Positions 53,525 to 64,000 are shown, counted from the first letter of the stretch. The stretch is 64,000 nt of DNA from Sphaerolaimus hirsutus (GCA_964036195.1 OZ038453.1:6525469-6589468), one strand, 5' to 3'. Notes: generated by a model not told the origin, from the sequence alone. Program-made: numbers and translations.

Positions 53525-54296
53525 TTGCACGGCACACTCGAATTTTCAGTTGCAGTTCGAACACTTTTTCAAGGGCGGAATTCAAAAGGGTGGAATTAAA
53601 AACGGGGGCGGAATCAAAAAACGTTCGAACTGTCCTCGATTTCAATTCCGCACATGAAACGTTCGAACACTTTGCACAATGGCGGAATTGCCCCAGATTG
53701 TGCATGGGTGGAATTATTTCAGACAGGTAGGAAAGTGCAAAATGTCTGAACCGCCCTTGGATTTCCGCCTTGGCGGAACTCAAAAACGTCCGAACCGCCC
53801 TTGACAATTTTGAGTCAGTGCGCCATCTAGGCAAGAAAGCATTTGGACACTTTCTAGAGGGTGGAATTCAGTTTCGGTTTTCACAAATATGCCACATGGT
53901 GAACTTCAATATCTTTTAAACAAGTGGATATTACAAAAAAATTTCTCTATTCTATTTTGAAGACAAAGCCTAGATCTACCTATAAATTTTTTTTCACAAA
54001 TATGTTTGGTACGATAAATAAGATGTGTTTCCCATAAGAACCTTCTCTGAAGGGCGTATCTCTTAAGTCAAGGGCGGAATTGAAAGTGTCCCAATGTTTT
54101 TGAAACGTTTTGTTATGATATGCAAATGGACAACAACTGTGTGAATTCATCCGGATTCGTGTGAATTTCATCCGAATGCCCTAAAAATGCGACATTTTTC
54201 CTAAATAAAAATGTTCAAACCGCCCTTGGAGTTCTGACTTGGCGGAACTCAAAAACGTTCGAACCGCCCTTGAAAATTTTGAGTGTGCGGTGCGCC
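53525..54296. repeat. Diverged GGCGCACCGCACACTC elements
   Basis: Two poorly delimited copies with GGCGGAACTCAAAAACGTTC words. Both end near TTTTGAGT..GTGCGCC. No gene. Confidence 0.55.
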
Positions 54297-55374
54297 AATA
54301 AATTTGAGTATTCCCCCACCAAGAAAATGTCATATTTCACACCATTGATGTATAATTCTTTCTGTATCATAAACATGCGGAAATAGTAAAACTCTATTCC
54401 GGAAATAGTCCCAAAAGTTCCAAAATGGGACATGAATGCCAATTTTCAAAAACATTTAAAGATCAACAATTAGAGGTCTCATACACATGAATTTGTTTGA
54501 AAGACTTAAAAAAACACTGGTCATCCATAGTGGTGCGACCGGCTATATTAACAGCGGCGTTTTATATTCCAAACAATGCATTTGACAGGTTTTTTCTTTA
54601 AAATTTACTATCGAAACCCCCTGAATTTACTGTGAACCCCCAGAAAAGTCCAAATCCACGAAAAACCCTTATAGGATGACTTATTCTCATTAAATCTAGC
54701 CCCTGCGAACGTACCGGAAAACAGTGAAATCAACCGGCATCCAGGGTATCTCCAAGAGTGGTCGTTTTTCTGCAGAAAGCGACAGCCCCCGTTTCTCGGC
54801 AAATATCGGAATGAGAAATGGGGGTATTTTTTTTTTTGGCTATTTTATGTGTTCTTGAATGTCGGCATGACATGACACTGTCCCGATTTGGCACAAGTCC
54901 AACGAGAGAGAAAAACTGGGACTGTTGCCAAAATTCAAATTTCTGTTTTTTTTATTTTGCGCGCCAGAGATCAAGTTGTCAAAATAAGAGATTACACTTT
55001 GTGTGTGCGCTCAATAATGACAGTTGTATCACAAGTTTGTATAGGGAAAACGGCGCGCGCGGCCGAGCAAAATTCACGTGCAGCTTTAAGATGTAGGCTG
55101 GCGCTAGTGCGCGGAGTAACAGTGGCACTTGGCTCGGTGCCAATACGCACAGGAATTTATTCGCGCACTGTTATGTAAACTGGTTTTCTATAAACGATTA
55201 CGTCATGTGGCAACATTCATTTTTTCAGGAAATTGCATACCCTGGGGATGGGGTCCGTGGGGTTTATTCACGGTTTTTATTTGAGAGAAATAAAGCTGAA
55301 CTTTCGTGTGTAATTTTTTTTCAGCAGGCAGAGGCACTTTTCAGCAACCTTTTTTTAAAACTTGTATAATGCCT
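54297..55374. other. Intergenic DNA, no gene supported
   Basis: A GC-rich patch at 55040-55160 is open in two frames, but no splice site or family supports coding. Confidence 0.4.
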
Positions 55375-56007
55375 GGGGCCAGATTTAATACTCCCTACAG
55401 ATTTTTAGGGTAGGGCGTACGCCCGATAGATTTTTTGAAGTTTAGCCGCATCGACGCACATGCACCGCGAGCAAGGTGGTTCATAAAATACACGAAACTA
55501 TCCCTTAAGGTCGCCGATATTGCAATATGACGTATATCGCTTCGATTTTCGCCCGGAAATCACGATTTCGTCATTTCTTGGCCGTCTGCCAATTTGTTTT
55601 TTATTTTATTTTGTCGGGCGGGTTACTAGCATAAGTCGCGCTTTTGTACGCTCGTGCATGCATTTCTTTCTTGTCGCTGCCCTCATGGTTTCGGTTGCAG
55701 ACAGTGAACACTAAAAAAGTGACCAACTGACTACACAAAAGCGCGACCTATGCGAGTAACCCGCCCGACAAAATAAAATAAAAAACGAAGTGGCAGACGG
55801 CCAAGAAATGACGAAATCGTGATTTCCGGGCCAAAATCGAAGTGATATACGTCATATTGCAATATTGGCAACCTTAAGGGATGGTTTCGTATATTTTACA
55901 AACCGCCTTGCTCTCGGTGCATGTGCGTCAATGCGGCTAAACTTAAAAAAATCTGTCAGGCGTACGCCCTACCCTACAAATCTGTAGGGAGTATTAAATC
56001 TGGCCCC
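55375..56007. repeat. Foldback element with about 270-bp arms
   Basis: GGGGCCAGATTTAATACTCC at the left is mirrored at the right, and the arms remain alignable to about 55650 and 55735 with roughly 10 percent mismatches. The loop is about 85 bp. No coding capacity. Confidence 0.85.
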
Positions 56008-56296
56008 TGGGGCGTTAATTCATTTTGAGGGGGGCGTTATGCACAGAGAATTTACCCTTAAATATTTACATATTTTGCGTTGTCTTCCAGTGCGCAGCAA
56101 ATTCAATGGAATAACGTGCATACCACGGAATAACAACAAGGCACAACATTCAAAAAGTTCAAACCAAGTAGACGGTACCTTACTGTTCAGGTTGATTTGT
56201 CACGTGAAGATTTAAAATTGGCTAACGTTTTTGAAACCAAGTGTAGCGCCCACGGGGGGGGGGGGGGGGCAGTTTACATGGAGAAATACATACGGT

Positions 56297-56536
56297 AATG
56301 GAAAAGTTTGTCAGTTCATCTGTTTTTCATGTTAAGGTCAAATGATAACAAGTTTCTGCATGCCAGATTCTGATTTTTTTGTAAAAAAATTTGTAATATT
56401 TTTGTAAAATTATGGTCATTTTATTTTATTAACAACTTTTAGGAATAAAATAAAATAAAATGAAACAACTATAAAATTAAAATAAAATACATTTTTATAC
56501 AATTTGTATACAAATAATTTTATAAAACCAACCCTG
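56297..56536. mobile_element. Truncated TAAAATAAAA hAT-like element, reversed
   Basis: Ends TATAAAACCAACCCTG at 56536. Its left side matches the interior of 10749 and 21767 in reverse and stops near a run of 15 G. Confidence 0.75.
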
Positions 56537-57618
56537 TTCACCACCTATTTTTTTATTTCACTGCAGACACAATACATCCATCTATGGGGGGTTTATAAAG
56601 CTGAAAATCTGTACATATATAGTTGTAACATCCTCCAGGGTGGTTCACACTATATGCAACAATTTCTTTTTGCTTTTTCAGTGTCCCAAACAAGTTCACC
56701 ACCCACTTGATTTGCTAAACTATGTCCATATCCCTGTTTCTGGGGGTGGAAGAAAGCTTAAATGTTGGGGATGTCTTGGCAACACCCACCCCTACCATAG
56801 ACCAGTGGGGCAGCCCCCAATGACCCACTACACTGTGCCGCTGTGTATAATTTTTTATTATATAAAAATGACATAAGTGTCCCAAACAAGTTCACCATCT
56901 AAATGCATTTAAAAAAAAGGTTGTGACAACAAGCCTGATGCAAAAACGGAATCAGGTTTTAACCCTATTTCTGCTAATTGAAAGTTTATCAGAAGGACAG
57001 CCACCCCCACCATAAATGGCACAACAAAATTTTTACCTTAGACCAATTTTTTCCACACTTTAAAAGTTTGTTTACAAAGTTCAGTAGGTCGATGTTTCAA
57101 AGTTATGTAAACAAAATAACCTCCAAAATGACACTATAAAGAAATTTACTAGGGGTGAAGTCTATGATGTCGTGATGACGTCATTCCAGGAACAAAATTT
57201 GACAAAATTTTCACTTTTTCATTCCACCCAAATAAATTTCCTTATTTTGGAGGTTACCTATGTTGTTTACATAACTTTGAACCTTAGACCCTCCCCTACT
57301 GAATTTTATAAACAAACTTTAAAGTGTGGAACAAAAAATTGGTTTAAAGTAAAATTATTGTTCTGTCATTTATGAGCTGTCCTACTGAAAAAAATGGAAT
57401 TACACCCCGTTGATAAAGTTTGTTTGTCAGAGCATAGCAAACGTTAAAACTCTCGATGACGTCATCGTAGGGAGTCATGCCAGTACCATTGGATAGCCCG
57501 TGGATTTTTATATTCACATATTAAATTTCAGTCCCCTATGATGACCACGTCCGCGGTGACGTCCAGCAAACCAAAATAAGTCTGATAAAAAGTTCATTTG
57601 CCAGGAACAGTTTGTTCA

Positions 57619-58413
57619 GGTGCCGGTTCCGCAAGTGGAGAAGTGAGGAGGAGTTAAAAGTTAAGAGTTGAGTAAAACGACAAATGGCGAGTTAAGAGTA
57701 AAGTTAAAGTTTAAGAGAAAAGTTAAAGTTGAAGAGAAAAGTTAAAATTTAAGAGTTGAGTTAAAGGTTGAGTTAAATGTTAAGAGTTGAGTTAAAGGTT
57801 AAAAGTTGAGTTAAGAGTTGAGTTAAGAGTTGAGTTAAGAGTTGAGTTAAGAGTTGAGTTAAGAGTTGAGTTAAGAGTTGAGTTAAGAGTTGAGTTAAGA
57901 GTTGAGAGTTAAGAGACAAGTGGAAATGATGGTATAAAAAAATAAAAATGTGAAATTGGTATCGATCGCTGGCATGGTGCCAATGTTGTATGCACGTCAT
58001 TTGAAAATAATTTATCCAAAAAAATTATTGCAAAAAAAAGAAAAAATCGCAGAACATTGTTTCAAATCTAACACTCTCAAGATCCAAATTCATTTTTTAA
58101 ATTTTTTTATTATTTTTTATTACATTTTTCCCCCATTTGTCTTTTAAATCAATGTTTAACTCACCTTTTTACCTTTAACTCAACTCTTAACTCAACTTTT
58201 AACCTTTAACTCAACTCTTAACATTTAACTCAACCTTTAACTCAACTCTTAACATTTAACTCAACTTTTAACTCAACTCATAAATTTTAACTTTTCTCTT
58301 AAACTTCAACTTTTCTCTTCAACTTTAACTTTACTCTTAACTCGCCATTTGTCATTTTACTCAACTCTTAACTTTTAACTCTTAACTTGTCCACTTGCGG
58401 AACTGGCCCCAGT
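57619..58413. repeat. Large GCCAGTTCCGCAA hairpin with 12-bp repeats
   Basis: GGTGCCGGTTCCGCAAGTGG at the left is mirrored by CCACTTGCGGAACTGGCCCC. Both arms consist of GAGTTGAGTTAA units (left cluster 57803-57905) in opposite orientation. The centre is unrelated AT-rich DNA. Confidence 0.87.
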
Positions 58414-58813
58414 ACTGCCAATTGGGCATTCGCGGTCAAAACAATCTGACTAGGTGAGCCAGCTTCAAATGGGGGTGGGTTTGATTGAGGAAAAAATGGT
58501 ATGGAGGTTTGGACATGATGCCACCATGGGGTGCCATAGCTGGCATGCAATGATGCAAAACAAAATTCTAAAAATGGTTGGTTTTTCACCACAGAAAAAT
58601 CAGAACTTCAAGTCGATTCCATGCTAATCCCTGGTGAATTCCAGGATGCTCCTGGATGTGATTGGGCTGTGTACCTGGCACATGGACCAACACATGTGAA
58701 TGCAGGCCAAATTATGCCTGTGCATTGATGATGATGTTTTGCGACACCTGCTGGGTACTGTTGAGGGCATTGCCGACGCAGCATGTCAGCCCCTAATAGT
58801 CAAGAGCCCAGCC

Positions 58814-58885
58814 GCCTCTGTAGTCTAGTGGTTAGGGCACTCGTGTTCTATACGAGAGGTGCGGGTTCGATTCTCGCCTGAGGCA
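58814..58885 (+). tRNA. tRNA-Arg (UCU)-like gene
   Basis: A 72-nt cloverleaf can be drawn. The acceptor stem GCCTCTG/CTGAGGC has one T-T mismatch. The anticodon stem CTCGT/ACGAG has loop GTTCTAT (anticodon TCT at 58847-58849), and the T arm is GCGGG-TTCGATT-CTCGC. The internal promoter boxes TAGTCTAGTGG (A) and GGTTCGATTCT (B) are intact, and a TTTT follows at about 58893. The D arm resembles tRNA-Glu/Asp. It lies at the centre of a foldback element, so it may be a transposon-captured tRNA or pseudogene. No intron. Confidence 0.7.
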
Positions 58886-59395
58886 AGTGCAATTTTGCAC
58901 TCTTTCTGTACCATTACAAAACAGCTATGGCACCTTATGGTGGCATCATATCCACACCTACATACCATTTTTTTCCTCGATCAAAACTCTCCCAAAACCC
59001 ACCCCCATTTTATGCTGGCACACATAGTTAGATTGTTTTGACCAACACTGTCCAATTGCCAATACTGAACAAACTTCCTGGCGAATGAACTTTTTATCTG
59101 ACTTATTTTGGTTCGCCGGACGTTACGGCGGACGTGGTCATCGTAGGGGAGCGAAATTTGGCACGTGTATACAAAAATCCACGGGCTATCCAATGGTACC
59201 GGCCATGACTCCCTACGATGACGTCATAGAGTATTACGGCGTTCGTAAGTCACTAATGCTTCGACGAACGAACTTAATCAACGGAGTGTAGCAGAACTAG
59301 GGTGAAAACCCGCATCAGTTTTTACATCAGGTATTTATGTTCTCACAACCTTTTATAAATGCATTTGGATGGTGAACTTATTTGGGACACTTGGG

Positions 59396-60111
59396 TTGGT
59401 GTTTACAGTTTACAGTCTCCGGAAAAGTGTTTACAGTTCACCCGTGTATACTGCTGGTGGTTACAAAGATTTTTGTGTGTGCAGAGACTGGCACCCGCGA
59501 AATGCAATAATACTTAATCATGAGCAGCAAAAGGTTTTTTTCCTAGTTTGCGAATGGAAATCTACTTGTGTAATAATCTATATTTGTATACCACCAGGTT
59601 TGTAATTTATCAATCAGTTCAAAATGATGAAAATATAGTCTATATTGACTACTGACTACCAGCGTTGGAAAAAAAAATGAAATGTAAATTTCAAGGTGTT
59701 TGCACTTATTCAGTGGGCTTATAACCTTACAAAAACTGTGGCAATGGGTAAAACACATGCTGCACAGCAGCCCTTTGGTTCCATGGAGCCAAGGGGCATG
59801 GTGATGTGTAAATTCACATGTGGCACACCTCTTTCCAGCAGTATGAAGCTTCCCTACATTCTATTTATATTTACATGCACTTCTACAGTTCAGTAGGTTT
59901 TTAGGTGTCATTTCTGAACCAGTAAACTTCATGTTTCAGCCAACCTTTATAAGTAACTATTTTTGTACACCAGTCAGTTCAGTATCCATGACCTGTTCTC
60001 ATTCATTTACACTGAAGTGATTGTGAATAACTATCTGAGGAACTTTTTGCACAGTAACTCATCATTTGATGCACTCTGAACGCCTTCTCTCTCCACCCTG
60101 GTCAGCACCAG
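59396..60111. other. Intergenic DNA, nothing recognised
   Basis: No supported exon or element boundary. Confidence 0.4.
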
Positions 60112-60494
60112 GTGCCAGTTCCGTGAGTGGAGAAGTGACAGTAAAATAAATGGCAAGTAAATTGGCAAATTCAAAATAATAAAAGTAGTAACTAATGGCA
60201 CTTCGCGTTTGCCAATTTACCTAGATTCTCAATTCACTTCGCTTTTGCCATTTCACTCCACCTTTACCACTTCACTTCTCACTAGTGATGTAAAAGCGCC
60301 ATGGCGCTGGCGCCTGGCGCTAGCGTCAAAGCAAAGAGCGCCATGGCGCTTTTGGCGCTTGGCGCCATTTTGCCGTGGCGCCATTGGCGCTTGGCGCTGA
60401 ACTTAGAAAAGCGCCATGGCGCTTTTGGCGCTTGGCGCTAAAGTTCTGGCGCTTTTTACATCACTACTTCTCACTTCTCCACTAGCGGAACTGG
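60112..60494. repeat. GCCAGTTCCG element split by a GCGCCA element
   Basis: GGTGCCAGTTCCGTGAGTGG at the left and CCACTAGCGGAACTGGC at the right are inverted copies. The hAT-like mini-element at 60283 interrupts the right arm. Confidence 0.82.
60283..60466. mobile_element. hAT-like GCGCCA mini-element
   Basis: Ends TAGTGATGTAAAAGCGCC and GGCGCTTTTTACATCACTA with perfect CTTCTCAC duplications (60275-60282, 60467-60474). 184 bp, almost all GCGCCA words. Confidence 0.96.
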
Positions 60495-61019
60495 CTTCAA
60501 GTGAGCTCATCTCTGCATATTGCTGAGGGTCACAAGGTAGATAAGCACACAGTGTACAGACTGCAATTGCCCTGGGTTGGCTGTAAAACCGTATCTGTAT
60601 GAAATATGGTGAAAAATTATAAATGACTTTGCATTTTGCATTGCTTTAACATATGATTTTAGAGCACTCACATCCCTGCGAAATGTTAGGGAGTCTTCAA
60701 CGATCCGTTTACACGCTGCAAAACTCAAAATTACTGTGAACACAGAGCCACGATACAAAAAAGTACTCAAGCGCCATTGCACTTGGCGTCAAAGTGTTGG
60801 CGCTTTTTACATCACTACGTCTGACGAAATTACAGCGAGACCTTTACACTTACAGTCAGACTCGAAATAGAATTTGAACGCTACTCGATTTCGTTGACAC
60901 CAACAGCACAAAGGAACAAGATTTACCTTTTTGATACGTGTGCTGGCGCTTTTTACATTATCAATCGAACATCATTAACCGGCCCGCAAACAACTGCAGT
61001 GATTGAAAAGCGCCTTGGG
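60495..61019. other. Intergenic DNA with GCGCCA remnants
   Basis: Short right ends (GGCGCTTTTTACATCA) occur at about 60800 and 60945. No gene. Confidence 0.45.
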
Positions 61020-61131
61020 TAGGGCTCGAACTCGACTCGACTCGTGACTCGAGGGTAAAACGGGGTACCGACTCGACTCGTCTGACTCGACCAGAAAAAT
61101 ACGGCCCAAACTCGAGACTCGAGGTTTCCAT
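61020..61131. mobile_element. Truncated CTCGA hAT-like element
   Basis: Starts TAGGGCTCGAACTCGACTCG like 23915 and breaks off after GAGGTTTCCATTGAATAATG, joining a CGCCGCCTATGG fragment related to 15524-15689. Confidence 0.75.
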
Positions 61132-62127
61132 TGAATAATGATTGAGATTGGGACCTTGCGCCGCCTATGGTGACGACCAATTTTTTTTAATTGTTGGCGC
61201 ACCTTTTGGGCTCCGACAGTGGCAAAAATGTTTATAAACATGTATAACTCTTGAGCAACACACATGAAATTTGACATGCATATACACCTTGGTGGTATGT
61301 ATACTTTGTCACATTCACTTATGACTATGGAACTTATCACTCAACTGGCACAAATCACCAACATATTTGGGATTAGCCTACTTTTGTTATCGTTAATGTT
61401 TGAAAAATTTAGAAAACTTTAACGATATAATAAAATTGAATGTCTCTATTGTATGAGCGTCGCAAAATCATTTCGCTCATGCGGAAACGTGTTCAGAGCA
61501 GAGATACTCATGCTCTAAATAAACACCTTCCCGATCAAGTCAGGCCCCCCAATTTTTTATTTTACTTCTGACATCCCATCTCCAGTTCTAGGACGCGCCA
61601 GAAGCTGAAACTTGGGGTAGATATTGGCACAACCCCCCTCTACTTCACTTGAATTGGAGGGGTCGCGGCAACCCCCTACAGGGTGGGTCACCCTAAGTGC
61701 AAAAAATTTTCATGGCTTTTTAGTGTCCCACACAGGTCCAGCCCACACTGATTTCTTGCACTGTGGGTGCTGTACCTCCAGCTGTGGGAGGGATATAAAT
61801 CTAAAATTTTGGGGATGTGTCGCCAACTCCCCTACTTTACACTGGCCAGGCGGTTTTTGGCAACTCACCACAGTGTGGGGTGCAGCATTCAAAATTTATC
61901 AAAACATTACTGTCCCACACAGGTCCAGCACCCAATTGAATTTTAAAAAATAAGCACTTTTGTGTTGTTTCAACACTAAAGTGATTGATAAGTTCAAATA
62001 AGCATTAAATATCCTCTATAAATATCGTATCCCACCAAAAGGGGGTTGCAGTGTTTCAATCTATTGGATATTTCAAGATTTAAAGTGCAAACTGTGAGAT
62101 AACAGGGTAAAAATAGCTAAATTAGAT

Positions 62128-62481
62128 ACTGTATTTCCTCGAAATACCCCACCGGGGGGGGGGGTTGTTTCAGAGTGAGAATTTGGGGGGGGGGGGGTTT
62201 AAACGAGGGGGCATTTCGAGGGGGGGCTTATTTTTTCGCCAGAAATTTTTTGAAGTTCCAGTACTAAATTGTCGTACGCAGACGTAGAAAAATACAACAA
62301 TAACCGCTATATAGAAGAGTCTATTGACTTATTTAAGTGTGTAACACTGTTCTAACGTAACAATTCATTTTTTGAAACGTGTGTTTTGCATTGCTGAATC
62401 ACAATTTGGGGGGGTGTATTTCGAGGGGATGGGTAATTATTGCATAGTGTCCATTTTGAGGGGGGTATTTCGAGGGGGGTA
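62128..62481. repeat. TACCGTATT-type G-tract MITE
   Basis: Begins TACTGTATTTCCTCGAAATA. The centre matches 16160-16280. The right terminal bases are missing. Confidence 0.7.
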
Positions 62482-62611
62482 TCTAATCTCTAATCTCTCT
62501 AATATCTAATCTATCTGAGTAAAATATCTATGTAAAATAATTACATACATAGCCAAAAATTGCTGAAAAATAGGCAATAAGGCACATGAACACCGCTGCG
62601 CAAGTATCATT

Positions 62612-62820
62612 CTCTGGCGCTTTTTTGGCGCTTTAAAAAATGGTAGCGTCAGCGCCAATGGCGCCACTGGAAAGTAGCGCCAAGCGTCAAAAGCGCCATG
62701 GCGCTTTTCGGAAACACGGCGCCAAGCGCCAATGGCGCCACAGCATTTTAGCGCCAAGCGCCAAAAGCGCCATGGCGCTTTTCGCTTTGGCGCCAGCGCC
62801 ATGGCGCTTTCACATCACTA
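62612..62820. repeat. GCGCCA element lacking its left end
   Basis: Ends GCGCTTTCACATCACTA at 62820. No matching left terminus is present. Confidence 0.7.
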
Positions 62821-63060
62821 GTTAAAACAACACAAAAGTGTTTATTTTTTTAAATTCGATTGCCTGCTGGACCTGTGTGGGACAGTAATGTTTTGATAAA
62901 TTTTGAATGCTGCACCCCACACTGTGGTGAGTTGGCAAAAACTGCCTGGCCAGTGTATAGTAGGGGAATGGTGTTGGCGACACATCCCCAAAATTGTAGA
63001 TTTTTACCCCTCCCACAGCTGGAGGTACGGCACCCGCAGTGCAAGAAATCAGTGGCGGCC

Positions 63061-63811
63061 GGACCTAGAGGAAACATAAATGTTGTATGCTCAGATAACA
63101 AACACTTACTTAACAATGGCAAACCCTTTGAAAAACTCTTTCTTAAGTCTTTTCTTCTAAAATGACTTAATAATTTGATTATTTCCTGAAAATTGTTTTT
63201 ATAATTTTCAAATTTTCAAATTCTCGATTTTTTTTTGCAATATTGTAACATACATATTTGTAAACATAAACACACATATCAAGCACTAAAACGCACATAT
63301 TATGTTGTAAACTAAATAACTTTAATTTTTTGCGATTTCGCGTTCATGCGTCCCATTATGTTGTACATTGGCGGATATTAGTGCCGTTCGAGTATGTTGG
63401 GGTTTGGGGTTGGGGCTATGACGAAATCTTTTTGTTTCCTCGAATAATCCCCCAGTCCCGAGATGAGGGGAGTCTATAAAAAGGTGTCATTTTGAACGGC
63501 TGATCTGGACGTTGGGCGGATCTTTTGAAGCTCCGTACATCATCCATTTCTGGACCAATCTGGGTCGATCAACGCTTAAAATGATCACAATAAACTGGAG
63601 ATTCCACTGTAATCTTCAGATCATCTGTACATTTAATTAGATTTCCCATACAAGAAAATATTGCGAACTCTTGTATGAAATTATCATTTTGAAAATGCAT
63701 AGAGATAACCTGAGCATCACCATGGGATCTCCAGGTTATTGAGATCATTTTAAGTGTTCATCGGTGAAAAACGGCTGAGAAACGGATTTGGAGGTTTGAC
63801 ATTGCACACAT
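63061..63811. other. Intergenic DNA with a small palindrome
   Basis: About 63567-63763 is a loose palindrome (CGATCAACGCTTAAAATGATC and GATCATTTTAAGTGTTCATC). A TAACAATGGCAAACCC start at 63112 resembles the GAAAATTTGAAA hAT-like end. No gene. Confidence 0.45.
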
Positions 63812-64000
63812 TAGTGATGGAAAAAGCGCCAGGCTTTCGGCGCCAAGCGCCAAAAGCGCCATGGCGCTTTTCTGATCCCAGCGCCAAGCGCCAATGGCGC
63901 CAGAGCAAAATGGCGCCAAGCGCCAAAAGCGCCATGGCGCTTTTCTGAACCTCAGCGCCAAGCGCCAATGGCGCCAGAGGGTAATGGCGCCAAGCGCCAA
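63812..64000. mobile_element. hAT-like GCGCCA mini-element, cut by the window end
   Basis: Starts TAGTGATGGAAAAAGCGCC and continues as GCGCCAAGCGCC words to the last base. The right end lies outside. Confidence 0.85.

Larger units (their letters stand above)
56870..59395. repeat. Multi-level palindrome centred on a tRNA-like gene
   Basis: Outer arms 56870-57000 and 59270-59395, middle arms 57410-57620 and 59060-59265, inner arms 58416-58610 and 58900-59058 are three consecutive pairs of inverted repeats. Two other palindromes interrupt the left side only (57000-57400 and 57619-58413). Without them it is a foldback element of about 1.3 kb. A related sequence begins at 56640, and another at 61725. 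Confidence 0.8.
61725..63060. repeat. Inverted repeat of about 240-bp arms
   Basis: 61731-61975 and 62825-63060 are inverted copies (CCCACACAGGTCCAGC; GCACTGTGGGTGCTGTACC). The interior holds a TACCGTATT MITE (62128-62481) and a GCGCCA remnant (62612-62820). Related to 56640-56860. Confidence 0.8.

Noticed and set aside
54818..55178. Overlapping 92- and 96-codon frames
   Set aside because: No splice signal, family motif or conserved partner; chance frames in a GC-richer patch.
57773..58000. LLTQ repeat frame
   Set aside because: Translation of the 12-bp GAGTTGAGTTAA tandem array in a hairpin.
62506..62825. Frames rich in W, R, A, L repeats (also at 36136, 39891, 63750)
   Set aside because: They are translations of GCGCCA words in hAT-like elements.

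Overview
This is AT-rich eukaryotic nuclear DNA with spliceosomal GT-AG introns, a Hedgehog-type Hint-domain gene and very heavy load of DNA transposons. It best fits an animal, but related Hint proteins also occur in several protist groups, so I do not name a taxon. The window holds a 200-base assembly gap at 16391-16590. Most of it is transposon sequence nested inside older transposon sequence. Real coding sequence is sparse and is visible mainly as short exons with matching splice phases.

Layout. 1-6.3 kb: a lone GC-rich candidate exon, then a divergent pair of six-exon genes of unknown family (2288-4135 minus, 517 aa with a signal peptide; 4664-6049 plus, 331 aa, acidic and coiled-coil with CxxC motifs). 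6.3-13 kb: three GC-rich minus-strand exons of a Hint (Hedgehog/intein autoprocessing) protein whose introns are filled with mobile elements. 13-16.4 kb: nested foldback elements. 17-20 kb: a low-complexity ETTEKAQT-repeat coding exon and a shorter paralogous exon, separated by a 1.5-kb transposon. 20-24.8 kb: hAT-like and MITE elements. 24.85-33.7 kb: a hAT-like element split by an 8.3-kb minus-strand Ty3/gypsy LTR retrotransposon with identical 149-bp LTRs, one in-frame stop in pol, and an extra five-exon gene between pol and the 3' LTR. 33.7-42 kb: gene fragments, two candidate membrane-protein exons and many MITEs. 42.3-45.1 kb: a two-exon gene for a 76-aa single-pass membrane protein. 45-64 kb: almost entirely transposons, including a 2.5-kb multi-level palindrome with a tRNA-Arg(UCU)-like gene at its centre.

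The dominant theme is a set of about 20 hAT-like non-autonomous elements. Ends begin roughly TAGNGATG or CAGGGTTGG and most are flanked by perfect 8-bp target duplications. Each type carries its own short reiterated word just inside the ends (GCGCCA, GGCACC, CTCGA, TTTCCG, CGTAAA, TAAAATAAAA, CCCGAT, TTTTAAAAAACG). Some types with different words share the same interior core. No transposase was recognised in the window, so these must be driven from elsewhere. The best candidates for something undescribed are the intron-containing extra gene of the retrotransposon, the word-swapping hAT families and the divergent gene pair.
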